Assembly: GCA_013339895.1 (NCBI GenBank)
Contig: JABACO010000019.1
Coordinates: 1,776,474 to 1,840,473, forward strand
Source: Ephydatia muelleri
Lineage: Eukaryota; Porifera; Demospongiae; Spongillida; Spongillidae
Length of the DNA: 64,000 bases
Direction of reading: 5' to 3'
Shown here: positions 48,162-60,470 of the stretch, one piece after another
Layout of the letters: each line of letters opens with the position of its first letter
Position numbering within the stretch: position 1 is the first letter of the stretch
The notes under the pieces: model-generated
Told to the model about the DNA's origin: nothing
What the model saw: only the letters and a program-made list of their open reading frames with translations
Databases searched by the model: none
Position numbers and translations under genes: made by a program

Positions 48162-48733
48162 ATGTTTCTGTTGTTCTGCTGTTCTCTGTCATTGTGTTGA
48201 TTATTGCTTGTGTAAATGTTATTTGATTATAAAAGAGCGTGGTACAGATATAAAAGTACCTTGTGTTGTATAGCTGCAAGTGTGATGTGTCTGGGTACAA
48301 GTACCACACAAAATAATCTATGTCATTTAATTATTATGTATGCAGAATTGGATTGGGTGGCAAAAATTATTCTTTTTTATGCCATCCAACTGTACCAGAA
48401 CTACGTACCTGCGGCATCCAAATACATGATCCAAATCACTTTCTTGATTATTTATTTATCATGTATGAATATAGGCCAAAATTAATGATGCTGTTTTTTT
48501 GTTCTCATTTAAAAAATAGTCACTTAACTTATTCAACAGAAATATTGGTAACATATACAATGCAATATTGCAATAGAGATCTGAATTTGATGTACACATG
48601 GAAATCAATTAATGAAAACGGTCTTTGAGTGAAGGAAAATCTGCACCGTAACATAGCACAGTGATCACGTGATCACATTCCTCCATTTAACACGTGGTCT
48701 ACTGTAGGGTGGCCTGATGGGGCCGTTATATTG
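48162..48733. other. 3' flank of ROCO-A, no gene seen
   Basis: AT-rich sequence between the ROCO-A stop and the first MITE-like element. No open frame with recognisable similarity. Confidence 0.6.
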
Positions 48734-48956
48734 GGATCGTTTTTGCGAAAAGGGACCTAGCGCATACATTATAACATTTCCAGTACGCGCAATAGAAATG
48801 TAATGCTTGCGTTGAACAGTATGGCTAATTAAAAATTCTGCGCCTTACAACTCCATGACAGATACTCCAATTCTCAGTCCGTACGAAGCAATGTGTAGAG
48901 GACATTTAAGACTGCTATGATATTTGAAAATCTGAAAAACATGCGTTAGGTCCCAT
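48734..48956 (+). mobile_element. MITE-like element, copy 1 (left end whole)
   Basis: It begins GGATCGTTTTTGCGAAAAGG followed by GACCTAGCGCAT and ends ATGCGTTAGGTCCC, an inverted match to its own start. The body is about 85% identical by eye to 56782-56984. Size (about 220 bp), terminal inverted repeats and no coding frame fit a non-autonomous DNA transposon. The right terminal repeat is shortened. Superfamily not recognised and no clear target-site duplication seen. Confidence 0.7.
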
Positions 48957-49600
48957 TCAGTTTACAAAAATTATAAATCTGAAAGAACAGGGTTCACCTG
49001 AGAGCATTTCGAAATGAAACATAAGTTGCCAATGATAATAAAGTGTCTACGTTGTATAATGGAAGTCTACGCTTAAAATCGCATTATACAGATTACAGCG
49101 CACAGGTTATGCACGCATATGTAATGCCTGTACGTAAGTCGCGATTGATCAGGGCCGAAAATTTCTGCTGCACAAATGACGCCTGTATTAGTCTCGGCCC
49201 CAGACCCAACGAACGCTGCGAATGGATTACATCACTGCTGACGCCGATTATCTCTGGATATATAGTAACTTGTGAGTTTGGCACAACTATATCCTGTAAT
49301 GCACTTACGATTAATCTTGTTTCCAGAACCGTCTTAGTTGCCTTTATGCGCAATTTTACAACGGTGGAGATTTTGTGTAGTATATCAACTACCTATAGCT
49401 ATATATACCCCGTATACCAGCACTCTCCGTATACCAGCACTATAGCTATATATACCCCATATACCAGCACTATATCAACTACCTATAGCTATACCCCGTA
49501 TACCAGCACTATATCAACTCAATGGTTTTATACGACACAAGGAGAATTTTCTTTACAAATGTCACATCAAAATAATAATAAATAAAAAAAAGCAAAACAA
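48957..49600. other. Gap between ROCO-A and ROCO-B, unrecognised
   Basis: No gene recognised. A minus-strand open frame at 49,093-49,353 (86 codons) has mixed composition but no known domain. Bases 49,380-49,512 hold a tandem repeat with CTATAGCTATATATACCCC and GTATACCAGCACT, about four imperfect copies. Confidence 0.6.
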
Positions 49601-52600
49601 TTACTTGTCCACTGTCTGAGCTAACAATGCAGGTCTACTTTTTAACATAAGATACACATCAAAGTCTTCCTGTGCACGTATCTGAACAGCAGCTGTTCCA
49701 TCGTGCGTAATGTAAACAACATAATGGCTGTTCTTGGCAAGGCCAGCATTTGCCTCTAGTTCACTCAGAAGGACACTTAGTTGTGCAGGTTTGGGGCAGG
49801 AAACAGGGACACACTTGCTCCCATCGGGAGGCAGGCTTACTTCCAGTGTCTCCACGTTGCTGTAGTGTGCAACCCTCACTGGAGAAGGGCTCATTTCATC
49901 CAAGCACTCTTCAGACACAGGTGTAAGAGTAGCTTGCTCATTTGTATCACACTCTGTGTCCAAACCCCCAACACGCCTGCCTAGAGTAGCAGCTCCATTC
50001 ATAACTGACATGGTTTGAGGTTCAATCACATCCGTATCCACTGAGGTGACTTCACTTTGGGCTACAGCAGCTGCATTATTGTAGACATGCCCTTGAATCA
50101 AGTATGTACCATCTTTGAATTCACCCTTCTCAATCACCTGTCTTGCAGTGTGGTGGCTGTCCAGGTAGGTGGAGGACTGGGACTGTATCATGGAGATCTG
50201 TCTGCACATCTTGGAAGGGAAGGCCTCCCATACGATCAGTGTTCCAGCTTTGTCCACTGGGTCACCTTTCTCATCCATCTTGTCATAGTCTGGGAGATCA
50301 GGTATCATGGGGGAGCTGAACCCCTTACCTCCACTCACCACCATGGCCTTTTCTGTACGACACGGCCCTTCACAAGGAATGCACATCAGGAATCGAACAT
50401 ATTCCTTATAAGGACAAAACCATGTCAACAGCTCTTCGCGAACAACGACAATATAACCACCAGCCAAGCCCACCCATAATGTATCCAAGGCTGGTGTAAT
50501 GGCAGTTATGACCATGTCAGGCTCACTACATACACCAGTTGTCGCCATTTGTTTCCTGATGTCTACATTAAACAGGTGACTCTTTTGGACTGCACTCCAT
50601 CCTGAGATAGATGCACCTCCTAGTTGGGCACTCCAAACAATGGTTCCATCTGCAGACAGCTTCATGTGGCCAACATATTCTGCTTGAGAACTGCCTAAGT
50701 TGAGTGAGCCTTCCATAGCCAGTGTTTCCAGATTGAGGAAGAAGATGTAGTGAGTGTGGGATAGCCACAGTCCATCCTTGGTCACCACAATGCCATCCAC
50801 CGCATTCTCAGACACATATTTGTAGCGAGGCTTTGCACTGGATTTGATCTGCTCGATGTTCCTACTGAATGAGAAGCAGTAGCCTTCCAAGGTACCACAG
50901 TACACCATTGTATTGGAGTGGGCCATACAGGAGACCGAGTTGTCCTTGAGTCGAATGTTGTGAACCAGGTCCCTGGTTTTGATGTTGAATATGTCTATCA
51001 CCCCATACTCAATGCCAGCCCTGGAGGCAACCCACACATGGTCCCCACACAGACTGATGCACTGGACCTGGTTATCTTTGATGAAGTTCTTACTTACTTT
51101 GGTCATTGTGTTGGTTGTGTACACGCTAATCTCTGTGCCCTCTGCCCCATCACAGCACACCCACAGCTCATTCTCACGTGTGACGTTGGCTTCAGTGAGG
51201 TCAGTGGAGGTGATCACACAGGCGTGACGCAAAGACAGCCTGCTCCTCACTGGCTGCACGGACATCACAGACTGAAAGGTGGAGAGGGACACCTTGTCAA
51301 TGATCTCACTGGTGGTGGGCCTCTGACGAGGATCCCCCTGCCAACATTGTTTCATCAGTCTTGTGAGATAAAAATATGCATTTTCAGCTTGTGGGACATC
51401 TTGTAGCTTGGGCCTCTCCCCAGTTACTATGGCTTGGTCTATCTTCACAGCCTGTAAATCGTAGTATGGGTGCTTGCGAGATATTATCTGGTATAGCAAC
51501 ATGGCAAAAGAGAAGATGTCTGCTTTATGGCCATAGACTGAGCGCTCCTTCTTCTTCCCAACATGCAATATTTCGGGAGCTATGAAACCCTTTGTTCCTT
51601 GTAATCCTCGGGCACCAACTGGAGCTGCATACGTTGCTATGCCAAAGTCAGTCACTTTGCAATGACACAGAGACTCTGGGTCCAGCGACCATAAAAGGAC
51701 ATTGGCCGCTTTGAGGTCACGGAATATGACACCATTGTTGTGCAAAAACTTGAGAGCAGCCGCCACTTGTGCAACAATGCGATGAATGACCACACGATGA
51801 ATTGGCTGCTCAATCTTGAGAGGCCTCTCCAGGGAGCCCATGGGAGCCTCCTCCAGCACCAGGGCCATGGAAGGATGCACACACACCCCAACAAGGCACA
51901 CCAGACATGGATGGTGGGACTGCTGTAGCAACATGGTCTCCTTCCTAAGTTCAGCTAGAGCATCATCTCCACTCAGGTACTTTTTAATGGCCACTGACTG
52001 ACCTCTGCACCTGCCACGATACACTTTGCCAAACCCTCCAACCCCCAGTACTGAATTCACCTCCTCTTCATAATCAAGCTCACCATAGTCCAACAGGAAC
52101 TCTGCATTGATGTCTTGCAATAGAAGGTCTGGAACTACAGTCACCAGAGGGATGGTATGATTCATGGCTTTTTCGTCACGTACATATTCACATTCAACTG
52201 TCGTATTCTTCTTGCCAACTAAGATAAGACACTTTTGCACATCAAACTGGTATGGATCACGACGCTTCATTCTGATACACTCAGGGCAGAGAACAACCTG
52301 CTCCAAGTGGCGATCAGACTGCATACCAGGGTACCAGTCACTCACCAAGGTAGTAACCAGATCAAGCAGCACTCCTACAATCTTACTGCCCATGGCAGAT
52401 GGAGAGGCTACAATGACAACACCTTCTTTCCTGCGTGATCCTCTTGTGGCTCCAGACAAAGACTCTACTCTGAACACCACATCAGGGTCCTGGTAGTGGA
52501 GTCCTGTACGCCAGTACATTACTTTGGCCTGGGATGGATCAAAATGAGGGGGCAGGGCGGCAGGACATGCAGCACGAAAACTTTCTTCATCAAGTTGAAA

Positions 52601-55600
52601 GAGAGAGGTCTCAGGTTGCTTAATCATAGATGTCATACTATCAGCAGGTTGTGCATCCATTGGTTGACTGCTGCTGCTTAAAACTGATTGCCTTGATGAT
52701 TCTGCCATTCCGTTACATTCTGTTTCAGACGATGTGGACAGTGCATACCATACTTGAGGGATGGAGTGCATCACTCGGGATAATAGACGGCTCCAAAACC
52801 CGGGGGGTGTGGTTGATGATGTGAAGAAAATGTGACGGATGTACAGCGGCTTCTCATCTATTTCATTGGCATCAATACCCACAGGCCTCACATCCGACAG
52901 CATGGAGGGAACAAGTATTCGACTTCTGTCCAGTGCAAGGGCAATCTCAAAGCGATCCAAAAGGGTTAAATACTGCTCAAAGTACTCAAAGGGAAATCGA
53001 GCATCCCGGAAGAGAAAGGGGATACTCTTTGTGGGCAGTATTCCCTCAATCAAAAAAGGGTTTCTCTCTTTCACAGTCACAATCTTGGCCATCATTTGAC
53101 ACAGCCATTTTGGATCAATGAAGTATAGCTCATCCAAATTGTGGCTGCGGTCGTCATAGTGGAGGAGGGTGCCTACATTATTGAGGAAGAGAGTGGCTGT
53201 CTTCAGTTCATCTTCATCCTGAATGTCACTTAGGTTAAGCTGGCGAATAAGACTCTTGTACTCTTCCTTGTGCATGATGGGTTCACGATTACCATGCATC
53301 ACTTCCTTCTGTAGGTCCTGGATATGCTTATCTAGACTATGGTAGCTGGCAGGGATCTTCTGTCCCATAACTGCCTCAGTGCTGTTCCCAATCTTGTACT
53401 CTGCAGCACATTGATAGATTGCATCTCTCAAGACACCAACCCCTTCTAGGTGGTCCTTCAGCCCCACAGCCAGTACCTGTTTTATCTGCAGCGTTTTAAA
53501 GCTGCTAGCAAGGTCACCAGCCTTCACAAGCAAGGCATCTGCTTTCTGTTCCCTTTCATTAAGAGGTATCTCATCAAGATGGGTACCCACGATCAGGACA
53601 CAGGACTGTGGAGCTCGCAGTGCAATGTTGTTCAACCAAGGCTTCAGTTCTTCCACACCTGCATCACAATCTTTCAGATTGAAGAGGAGGAGATAGAGGG
53701 AACGCTCTGACAGGAAGCACTGGTGAGTAGCGTAGTACTCCTCTTGGCCACCAAAGTCCCAGATGCTGAAATAGAAAGGACGCTTTCCTATAGCTGGCCT
53801 GTACTCCCACTCACTAACATCCACACCAACAGTAGACTCATTCCCACAGTCTCTGCCCTGCAGTCGCGCCACTAGAGTTGTCTTTCCGCGGTTCTGTTTG
53901 CCCACCAACATCAGCTTCATCCGATAGTAGCCTTTAGATCCAAGTAATTTTCCCCTAAGGTAACGCATGCAATCTAATGGGTCACGATGAAAATTCTTGG
54001 GGGGGTCGTTCAGATCCTTGAGTCCTTTCAGATTCAGTGATGTGATTTCTTTGAGTTTTCCCATTTGTGGAGGTAGAGACAAAATGTTCTTATTGTCACT
54101 GATGTCCAGTGATCGAAGGGTGATGAAGTTACAAACACACAGTGGGACAGTGCGAAAGTCATTGTCAGCAAGGTTGAGGGTGCGAATGCTTGGGGCGAGT
54201 GGTTCTCCTGGGATGGTTGTTAGTCTGTTGTGGGACAGGTCCAGGACGGTCAGCTGTGAGGACCACTCCGCTAAAATCGGGAGAGTGTAAAGTTTGTTGT
54301 TGGAAAGATTCAAGTCCACTAGGCTGGGTAACTCCAGCACACAGTTAGGAATGGTTGTAAGTTCATTGTACTGCAAGTCCAGCTTTATCACCTAAAATAT
54401 CAAGCCACACAAACACATAAAGGACTGCTACTCCAGATATCGTTTATAAGTGTTCTGCAAAGATTGTTATTTGTAGCACACACATATTCAATACTTAACT
54501 AATTAATAATAAACTCAATATTGAGGCTGATTAATTGAAATCATATATAAATGAGAGAGCTTCAATTATGTTAACTGAGTAGTTATCATAACACAAATCT
54601 GTTTCCATCCCTTGCATTCATGCAATGTCAAAATAACAATAACTAACAAAGATACGGCCCACTTGAAACTCTCCTGCTCATTTGCAAAACAGAGATGGTG
54701 TACACAATATTGCACTCACATGACGAAGGCATGAACCAATCTCAATGGGAAGAATTTTGAAGCCATTGCGAGCTAAACGAAGCTTCTTCACCCATTGTAT
54801 TTTCCTAAGCCAGGCCACTTCAAGCTCATTTAAGCGAAGACCATGCCAGAACACTGTACCCTCCTGTTGGTTGACATCTGTTCTTAGCAGCAGTTCCTCC
54901 CTTACATTCTTATGTTGTTTGCGTCGAGCCATCTCTATGGGAACAACAGTAGAGACCTTCCCAGTCATCACAGCTACCTGGACCTCCTGAAACCCTTCCT
55001 CATCCTTTTGCCCGGACTCTCCAAATAGCCTCAAAATAAGGCTTCGGTCATTTTTAATGGCCGCCGTCACTAAAAGCAGTATGGCCCGTGCATTGTGCTT
55101 CCCTTCTTTCTTAGCCAACTCCAGTGCCTGTTCAATGTTAGGGGCTCCCTTGATGACCAGCTTGCCTATGTTGGAGTGGTTGTCTCTCATCACAGCTGCC
55201 AATAGAGCACGAGAGAGGCAGTCAGGTTCCAGTTCTGGATTTTCACGCAACAGATCATTCAACCCGTCCCCATTCTTTTCCACTTCCTTGATGATTTCTA
55301 TAAAACGGATTTAAGCTGAAAAGAGCGACAAAAAAAAAAAAAAAAAAAAGCGCACACCTTCGCTCCTCAATAAACGAACAATGCTCGCCTTCGAACTAAG
55401 CTCAGCGGTCTGTTTTGGGGTCTTTCCAAACTCGTCTGTCATGCTTATATCTGCATCGTGTTTCAGCAGGACCTTTACACACTCCACATGGCCGCTGCTA
55501 GCCGCGAGGTGCAATGGAGTGTACCCGCTGTTAGCTCGGCAGTTCACAGTACCTCCTTCGCCCAATAAATAGTCCAAGACCGAGTAGTGTCCATTGGCTG

Positions 55601-55769
55601 TGGCTTCGTGGAGGGGTGTATAGCCGAATACACCTTTATGGTTTGCTAATTTAGCGTCCAAAAGAGTTCTGTCCAATCTGCTGACATATTCTCGGACTTT
55701 GGGAAGCTTCCCTTCCTGACACAACCTGTGTAAACGCCAGTCGTCGTGTAAGATGCTTGACATCTCCAA
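49601..55769 (-). CDS. ROCO-B: Ank-LRR-Roc-COR-kinase-WD40 protein (LRRK1-like)
   Basis: This is a paralogue of ROCO-A in opposite orientation. Exons 55358-55769, 54720-55297 and 49601-54391 have the same phases (1, 0) as ROCO-A and give 1926 aa. The start MEMSSILHDDWRLHRLC could also be the second Met. It has ankyrin repeats, LRRs (LDLSHNRLTTIPGEPLAPS), Roc (GKQNRGKTT, DFGGQEEYY, VGTHLDE), COR, kinase (GVGGFGKVYRG, VAIKK, VIFRDLKAANVLLW, TDFGIATYA, IAPEI) and a WD40-like region. The C-terminus ends with a globular segment like that of ROCO-A (ETLEVSLPPDGSKCVPVSCP onward). Catalytic residues look intact. A poly-A run of about 20 bp lies in intron 1 close to the donor. MITE-like copies flank the gene on both sides. 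Confidence 0.94.
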
Positions 55770-55798
55770 AATGACACACTCAACAAATCACAGCTCAC

Positions 55799-56038
55799 GT
55801 GAGTTATAAATCAAAACATTGTATGACTATGAATATTGGTCTCCTGTATATCAAACACGAAATTATGATTACGCATGATCAAATCTATCCCTTTGCAGAC
55901 CTGCCCGAAAAACTAGATTCAGATAATTCACCGTCATCTATATCAACGGTGCTCTCAAATTCCGACCTGATTCTGCACACGCCCTCCCTCAGACCTCGTG
56001 ACATCCCTCTACATAGTGGCATTATCTCTGCACTTTAG
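55799..56038 (+). CDS. Hypothetical short open frame
   Basis: An 79-codon frame on the plus strand, head-to-head with ROCO-B. Its second half (DLPEKLDSDNSPSSISTVLS) reads like protein and is preceded by an acceptor-like TTTGCAG. No homologue is recognised and it may be chance. If real it would break the strand alternation. Confidence 0.15.
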   Translation: MSYKSKHCMTMNIGLLYIKHEIMITHDQIYPFADLPEKLDSDNSPSSISTVLSNSDLILHTPSLRPRDIPLHSGIISAL

Positions 56039-56039
56039 T

Positions 56040-56530
56040 GCCCAGGTGCAGGGTCTTGGAACCACCTTGACCTCCTTCAGTAGTGCCCAGGTGCAGGGTC
56101 TTGGAACCACCTTGACCTCCTTTGGTGCTCAGGTGCAGGGTCTTGGAACCACCTCAACCCCTTTCAGTAGAGCCCAGGTGCAGGGTCTTGGAACCACCTC
56201 AACCCCTTTCAGTAGAGCCCAGGTGCAGGGTCTTGGAACCACCTTGACCCCCTTCAGTAGAGCCCAGGTGCAGGGTCTTGGAACCACCTTGACCTCCTTT
56301 GGTGCTCAGGTGCAGGGTCTTGGAACCACCTCAACCCCTTTCAGTAGAGCCCAGGTGCAGGGTCTTGGAACCACCTCAACCCCTTTCAGTAGAGCCCAGG
56401 TGCAGGGTCTTGGAACCACCTTGACCTCCTTCAGTAGTGCCCAGGTGCAGGGTCTTGGAACCACCTTGACCCCTTTCAGTAGAGCCCAGGTGCAGGGTCT
56501 TGGAACCACCTTGACCCCCTTCAGTGCGTA
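56040..56530. repeat. 45/42-bp minisatellite upstream of ROCO-B
   Basis: Eleven copies of a unit with CCCAGGTGCAGGGTCTTGGA and ACCACCTTGACCTCCTTC. Lengths are 45 bp, or 42 bp in two copies, all multiples of three, so a plus-strand frame (AQVQGLGTTLTPFSR units) stays open throughout. Confidence 0.95.
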
Positions 56531-56676
56531 CCAACTCACCTTATTATCTCTGGCTGGAGCAAAGGACTGGAAACTAAACCGCAAACACCCTGCAGCAGTC
56601 AGCACCATGAGATCCCTATGTCGTCGATAGGTAGAAGGATGGCCATAGCCTCATATCGGCGGTCCTACCCAACCTG

Positions 56677-56781
56677 GTCCACGACTATACGGAGTATAGT
56701 CGTGGACCGACTCCGTATAGTCGTGGACGGACTCCGTATAGTCGTGGACCGACTCCGTATAGTCGTGGACCGAGTCGTGGT
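56677..56781. repeat. Hairpin plus 21-bp tandem array
   Basis: GTCCACGACTATA (56677-56689) pairs perfectly with TATAGTCGTGGAC (56695-56707) across a 5-base loop. The right arm then repeats every 21 bp (CGACTCCGTATAGTCGTGGAC), about four copies, ending at the edge of the second MITE-like copy. Confidence 0.9.
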
Positions 56782-56984
56782 AGCAATAGAAATGTACCAA
56801 CGCTTGCGTTGAAATGTATGGCCAATTAAAAATTCAGCGCCTTACAACTTCGTGACAGATACTCCGATTCTCAGTGCGTAAGAAGCAATGTGTAGAGGAC
56901 ATTTCAGACTTTTAAAGTATCCAAAAAATGAAATCTTGAAAAAAAACAAAACACGCATTAGGTCCCTTTTCGCGGAAACGATCC
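56782..56984 (+). mobile_element. MITE-like element, copy 2 (right end whole)
   Basis: Same orientation and body as 48734-48956. Its right end, CGCATTAGGTCCCTTTTCGC then GGAAACGATCC, is the inverted match of the left end of copy 1 over about 30 bp. The left terminal repeat is missing and the hairpin array sits in its place. Confidence 0.7.
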
Positions 56985-57300
56985 AATTTATTATTATTAT
57001 TTTTTGCCAGGTGGGTCCATGCTGAGTGCAGTCAGGGTGGTCTGCTCCCAATGTGTTTGACAGGGTTATAAGTTTACGATTACAATACGTGGGTTTTTAT
57101 ATGTGAGTACCTGGATAGAAAAGTATAAAACTGAACCAAAGAAGACCATCCAGAAGTTTAAACTCCCGAAGAACAATTGTAGGGTAGTGTGATTAGTTTC
57201 GTGTGTGTGTTTTTTTGCATGATTTATTATTATTGATTATAAACAGGATACAAAATTACACTTACACTTTAAAAAAAAAAAGAAAAATGTGCTACATATG
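56985..57300. other. AT-rich gap, nothing recognised
   Basis: AT-rich spacer with runs of T and A. No gene or known element seen. Confidence 0.6.
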
Positions 57301-57309
57301 TACAAACAA

Positions 57310-57560
57310 TACTATAGAAATACGACATATTACGACATATTACACCCACATATGACATATTACACCCACATATGACACACTATACACCCACATATGACAT
57401 ATTATACACCCACATACAACATATTACACCCACATATGACATATTACACCCACATATGACATATTACACCCACATATGCATATACCCATATATTATACAC
57501 CCACATATGACATATTATACACCCACATACAAACATTGATTTTACTGCACACACAAACAC
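57310..57560. repeat. ~20-bp AT-rich minisatellite
   Basis: About twelve copies of ACATATTACACCCACATATG with small changes (TATACACCC and CATACAA variants). Confidence 0.9.
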
Positions 57561-57639
57561 ACATTCATATATAGGGACCCACCCACACACACACACACAC
57601 ACATACATGCACACATAATCTCAATATGTACATGTAAGT

Positions 57640-59111
57640 TTCGGTAGTCCAGCTCCATAATCAAATCCTGTACCGCTTCTCCATTTGGTTCGGGATCCTT
57701 GAAAACATAGATTGATCGCCCTCAAAATGGCAAAGGACAGCCTGGCTCATATCCATCCTGCAACTTCAGAATATGCTTTTTTGCAATTTTAGCAGCAAGG
57801 ATTTGTATGAAGCATTCTGCTTCTCGGCTCAAAACTCCATCAACGAATACAACTAGTGGAGTAAATGAGCTTCTGCTGCATCACTGTATTTCCTCTTCTT
57901 TTCCTCTTCAGCTGATGACAGGATAGAGGCAACATCCCATTTTGAATACGACGGAGTGTCAATGACATGTATATCAAACAACGCTACCGTTTGAGGCTGC
58001 CATATCCCTCTAATACTGAGATCTGCTACAAGAGAAGGTATGCTACATGCATCATTGGCTTCTTGAAGTATTTATCTCCTTGTACACGAGAGATGCTGGG
58101 TCATCTATTGAATCCCTTACTTCATTGTGGCATTGGATCACCAGGTCACCTTTTCTGCAGTCAAGGGCATGTGTCAGATTGAAGACGTCACCACACACAT
58201 CACAATTAGCTGGTGCCTTCAAGAGAGGTCTGTGGTAACGTACTGTCAAGGAGTCAAGAAATTCAGTTGCTGACAGGTCAAATTGATGTCAAGTGATGTG
58301 CAAGTCTGTTAACCATGACGAGGACTTACTCCCAACTGATCTGGTTATGGCTCGTCTTGTTTGTGAAATTAATGTAGCTAGGACTGAAGCTAGTTTGTTT
58401 GTTAGAAGTATATGCTTGATGCTACTTCAGACATTTGGATGGAGTGGTCGGATGTGGAAAACTGTTTGCAGCCTTTGATGGCATCTACAATATTTGACGT
58501 GCCAGCTTAGGATGTTTCGAAAGCGACTTCGACAATTTCAACTGGGTTGAGGACACCCAAAGCCCCGGGATTTGTGCAGGAAGTGTAAACAGGCAATGCT
58601 CTTCTTGATTAGATATGGTTCCTGCAAAAATTGCTGGCCAGAACATCTGACTCACTGCATCTTGAATTGGGACATACTCGTCATCAAAGTTGGGGAGTAT
58701 GCGTTGTAAGTATGACCATTGCAGCGTAAAGACTTTGCCAAGGCAGAAAAGGCTGCTTGAGGTTGTGATTCAGCCACTTTGGACAGTTTGACAATACTGT
58801 TTGTCAATTCCACTATCTTCTTCTATACAAAAGCCTTTGGTGCTATCATGGTCTCCAATGTAGAAAACAATATCCTTAACGACTTTGACCCCAAGGTGTT
58901 CGAATGCAGACCTGGATTCTGCTTCATGATTATTATCAACTATGACAATACATTTGTCCACCTCTGGGTAATATCCATATTTTGGTCCATGTTCACATAA
59001 TTTGTCAAACCAGTCACGCAGGTGGGTAAGTTTAGCATGAGGAGTCGTCAGCATATCAATTTTCTGTTGAGCATTGACGTGCATGGAAATTAATAAACGG
59101 GTGATTTGCAA
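57640..59111 (-). mobile_element. Decayed reverse-transcriptase element (fossil)
   Basis: Minus-strand fragments read like the C-terminal half of a reverse-transcriptase polyprotein common in cnidarian and sponge genomes: DWFDKLCEHGPKYGYYPEVD near 59,000, CDVCGDVFNLTHALDCRKGD near 58,170, and further matching stretches down to about 57,650. No long terminal repeats were seen. It is broken in several places. I am not sure whether it belongs to the LINE-like or the DIRS-like group. The RT start is missing, and nothing recognisable lies between 59,112 and 59,730. Confidence 0.65.
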
Positions 59112-59734
59112 GTTTCTGGTATCGATTGCAAGAGTCTTCTATTGGCGTTGGACAATAGGATCTGTTGACTTGTACGGATTCAGGTGTGGCAGCATTGACC
59201 TTGTAAGGATTCAGGTCCGGATCGCAATAGCGATAATTGAACCGTGTATTATCTCTGGTGTGAGGTGTGATATTATTTTTACAGTGAATCAATTACCATT
59301 GCCAATTCGCTATGTTTAAATTTGGATTTGTTTGCGGGTGGATTGGTGTTGTGAGAAGTTTCTCGCTTTGATACGTATAGATGCGACAAAACATATGTTG
59401 GGAGTGACTGTTGCGACGTGCGTACTGTGCTAATAGCGTTACATGTGTAGCGAGTGTGTGATCGCATTTGTTTCGTTTACCCGCCTCGTTAATATCACAC
59501 AATGACGCTAATATCGATCTTGATTTCATACATGATTTATTAAAGCATCCGGAACAAGAGAAAAAAATCAACCCACAAGAGAATGTTCTAAGAGCCTGAC
59601 AAATTCCAGCTGTATTCTCAAGCTGATTTTCCTCGATCAAGCTTGTGATGAAGCCTTTCATTAGCAATGAAGAAGGGCACTAATCTTTCATTAATTAGTT
59701 GTATAGACTAACAATTCTCTATTGTTTACGAACA

Positions 59735-60108
59735 GTGGGTGGTGACCCTTGCATTACGAACAGTGGATGGTGACCCTTGCATTACGGACAGTGGGTGGTA
59801 ACCCTTGCATTACGGACAGTGGGTGGTAACCCTTGCATTACGGACAGTGGGTGGTGACCTTGCATTACGGACAGTGGGTGGTGACCTTGCATTACGGACA
59901 GTGGGTGGTGACCCTTGCATTACGGACAGTGGGTGGTGACATTACGGACAGTGGGTGGTGACCTTGCATTACGGACAGTGGGTGGTGACCTTGCATTACG
60001 GACAGTGGGTGGTGACCTTGCATTACGGACAGTGGGTGGTGACCTTGCATTACGGACAGTGGGTGGTGACCCTTGCATTACGGACAGTGGGTGGTGACCC
60101 TTGCATTC
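59735..60108. repeat. ~28-bp minisatellite upstream of ROCO-C
   Basis: About 13 copies of GCATTACGGACAGTGGGTGG plus TGACCCTT, with TGACCTT and TAACCCTT variants. It ends about 360 bp before the ROCO-C start codon. Confidence 0.95.
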
Positions 60109-60470
60109 AACAGCAAAAATAAAATAAAATAATAAACGCAAGGAATCAATTTTGATTGTTTTTTTGGCCGCGGGCCATCGCCAACTTTGGTTCAATCAGT
60201 TTCTTCTGGTGTGAGTCGCTGACATAGTGTGGGTCATGAGCAACGGTTTGTGCCTTCGGTCAGAACTTGCTCGAGGCATGGTGTCGTAGTCGTATCCAAA
60301 CGGAAAGTCATGTTCGCCCTGATACTTTATATGATGCACCAATTACAGAAATTTACTATCATGAATTTGACAACTGACACGTACAATCGAACGATCAAGC
60401 GCAATGCAAGCACATACGAAAGTCTATAAATTTATTTATGCATAGAGTAATGAGAGGGGCGTGACAAACG

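Noticed and set aside
49093-49353. Minus-strand frame of 86 codons between ROCO-A and ROCO-B
   Set aside because: Mixed composition but no domain, no homologue recognised and no splice support. Noted only as part of the gap.
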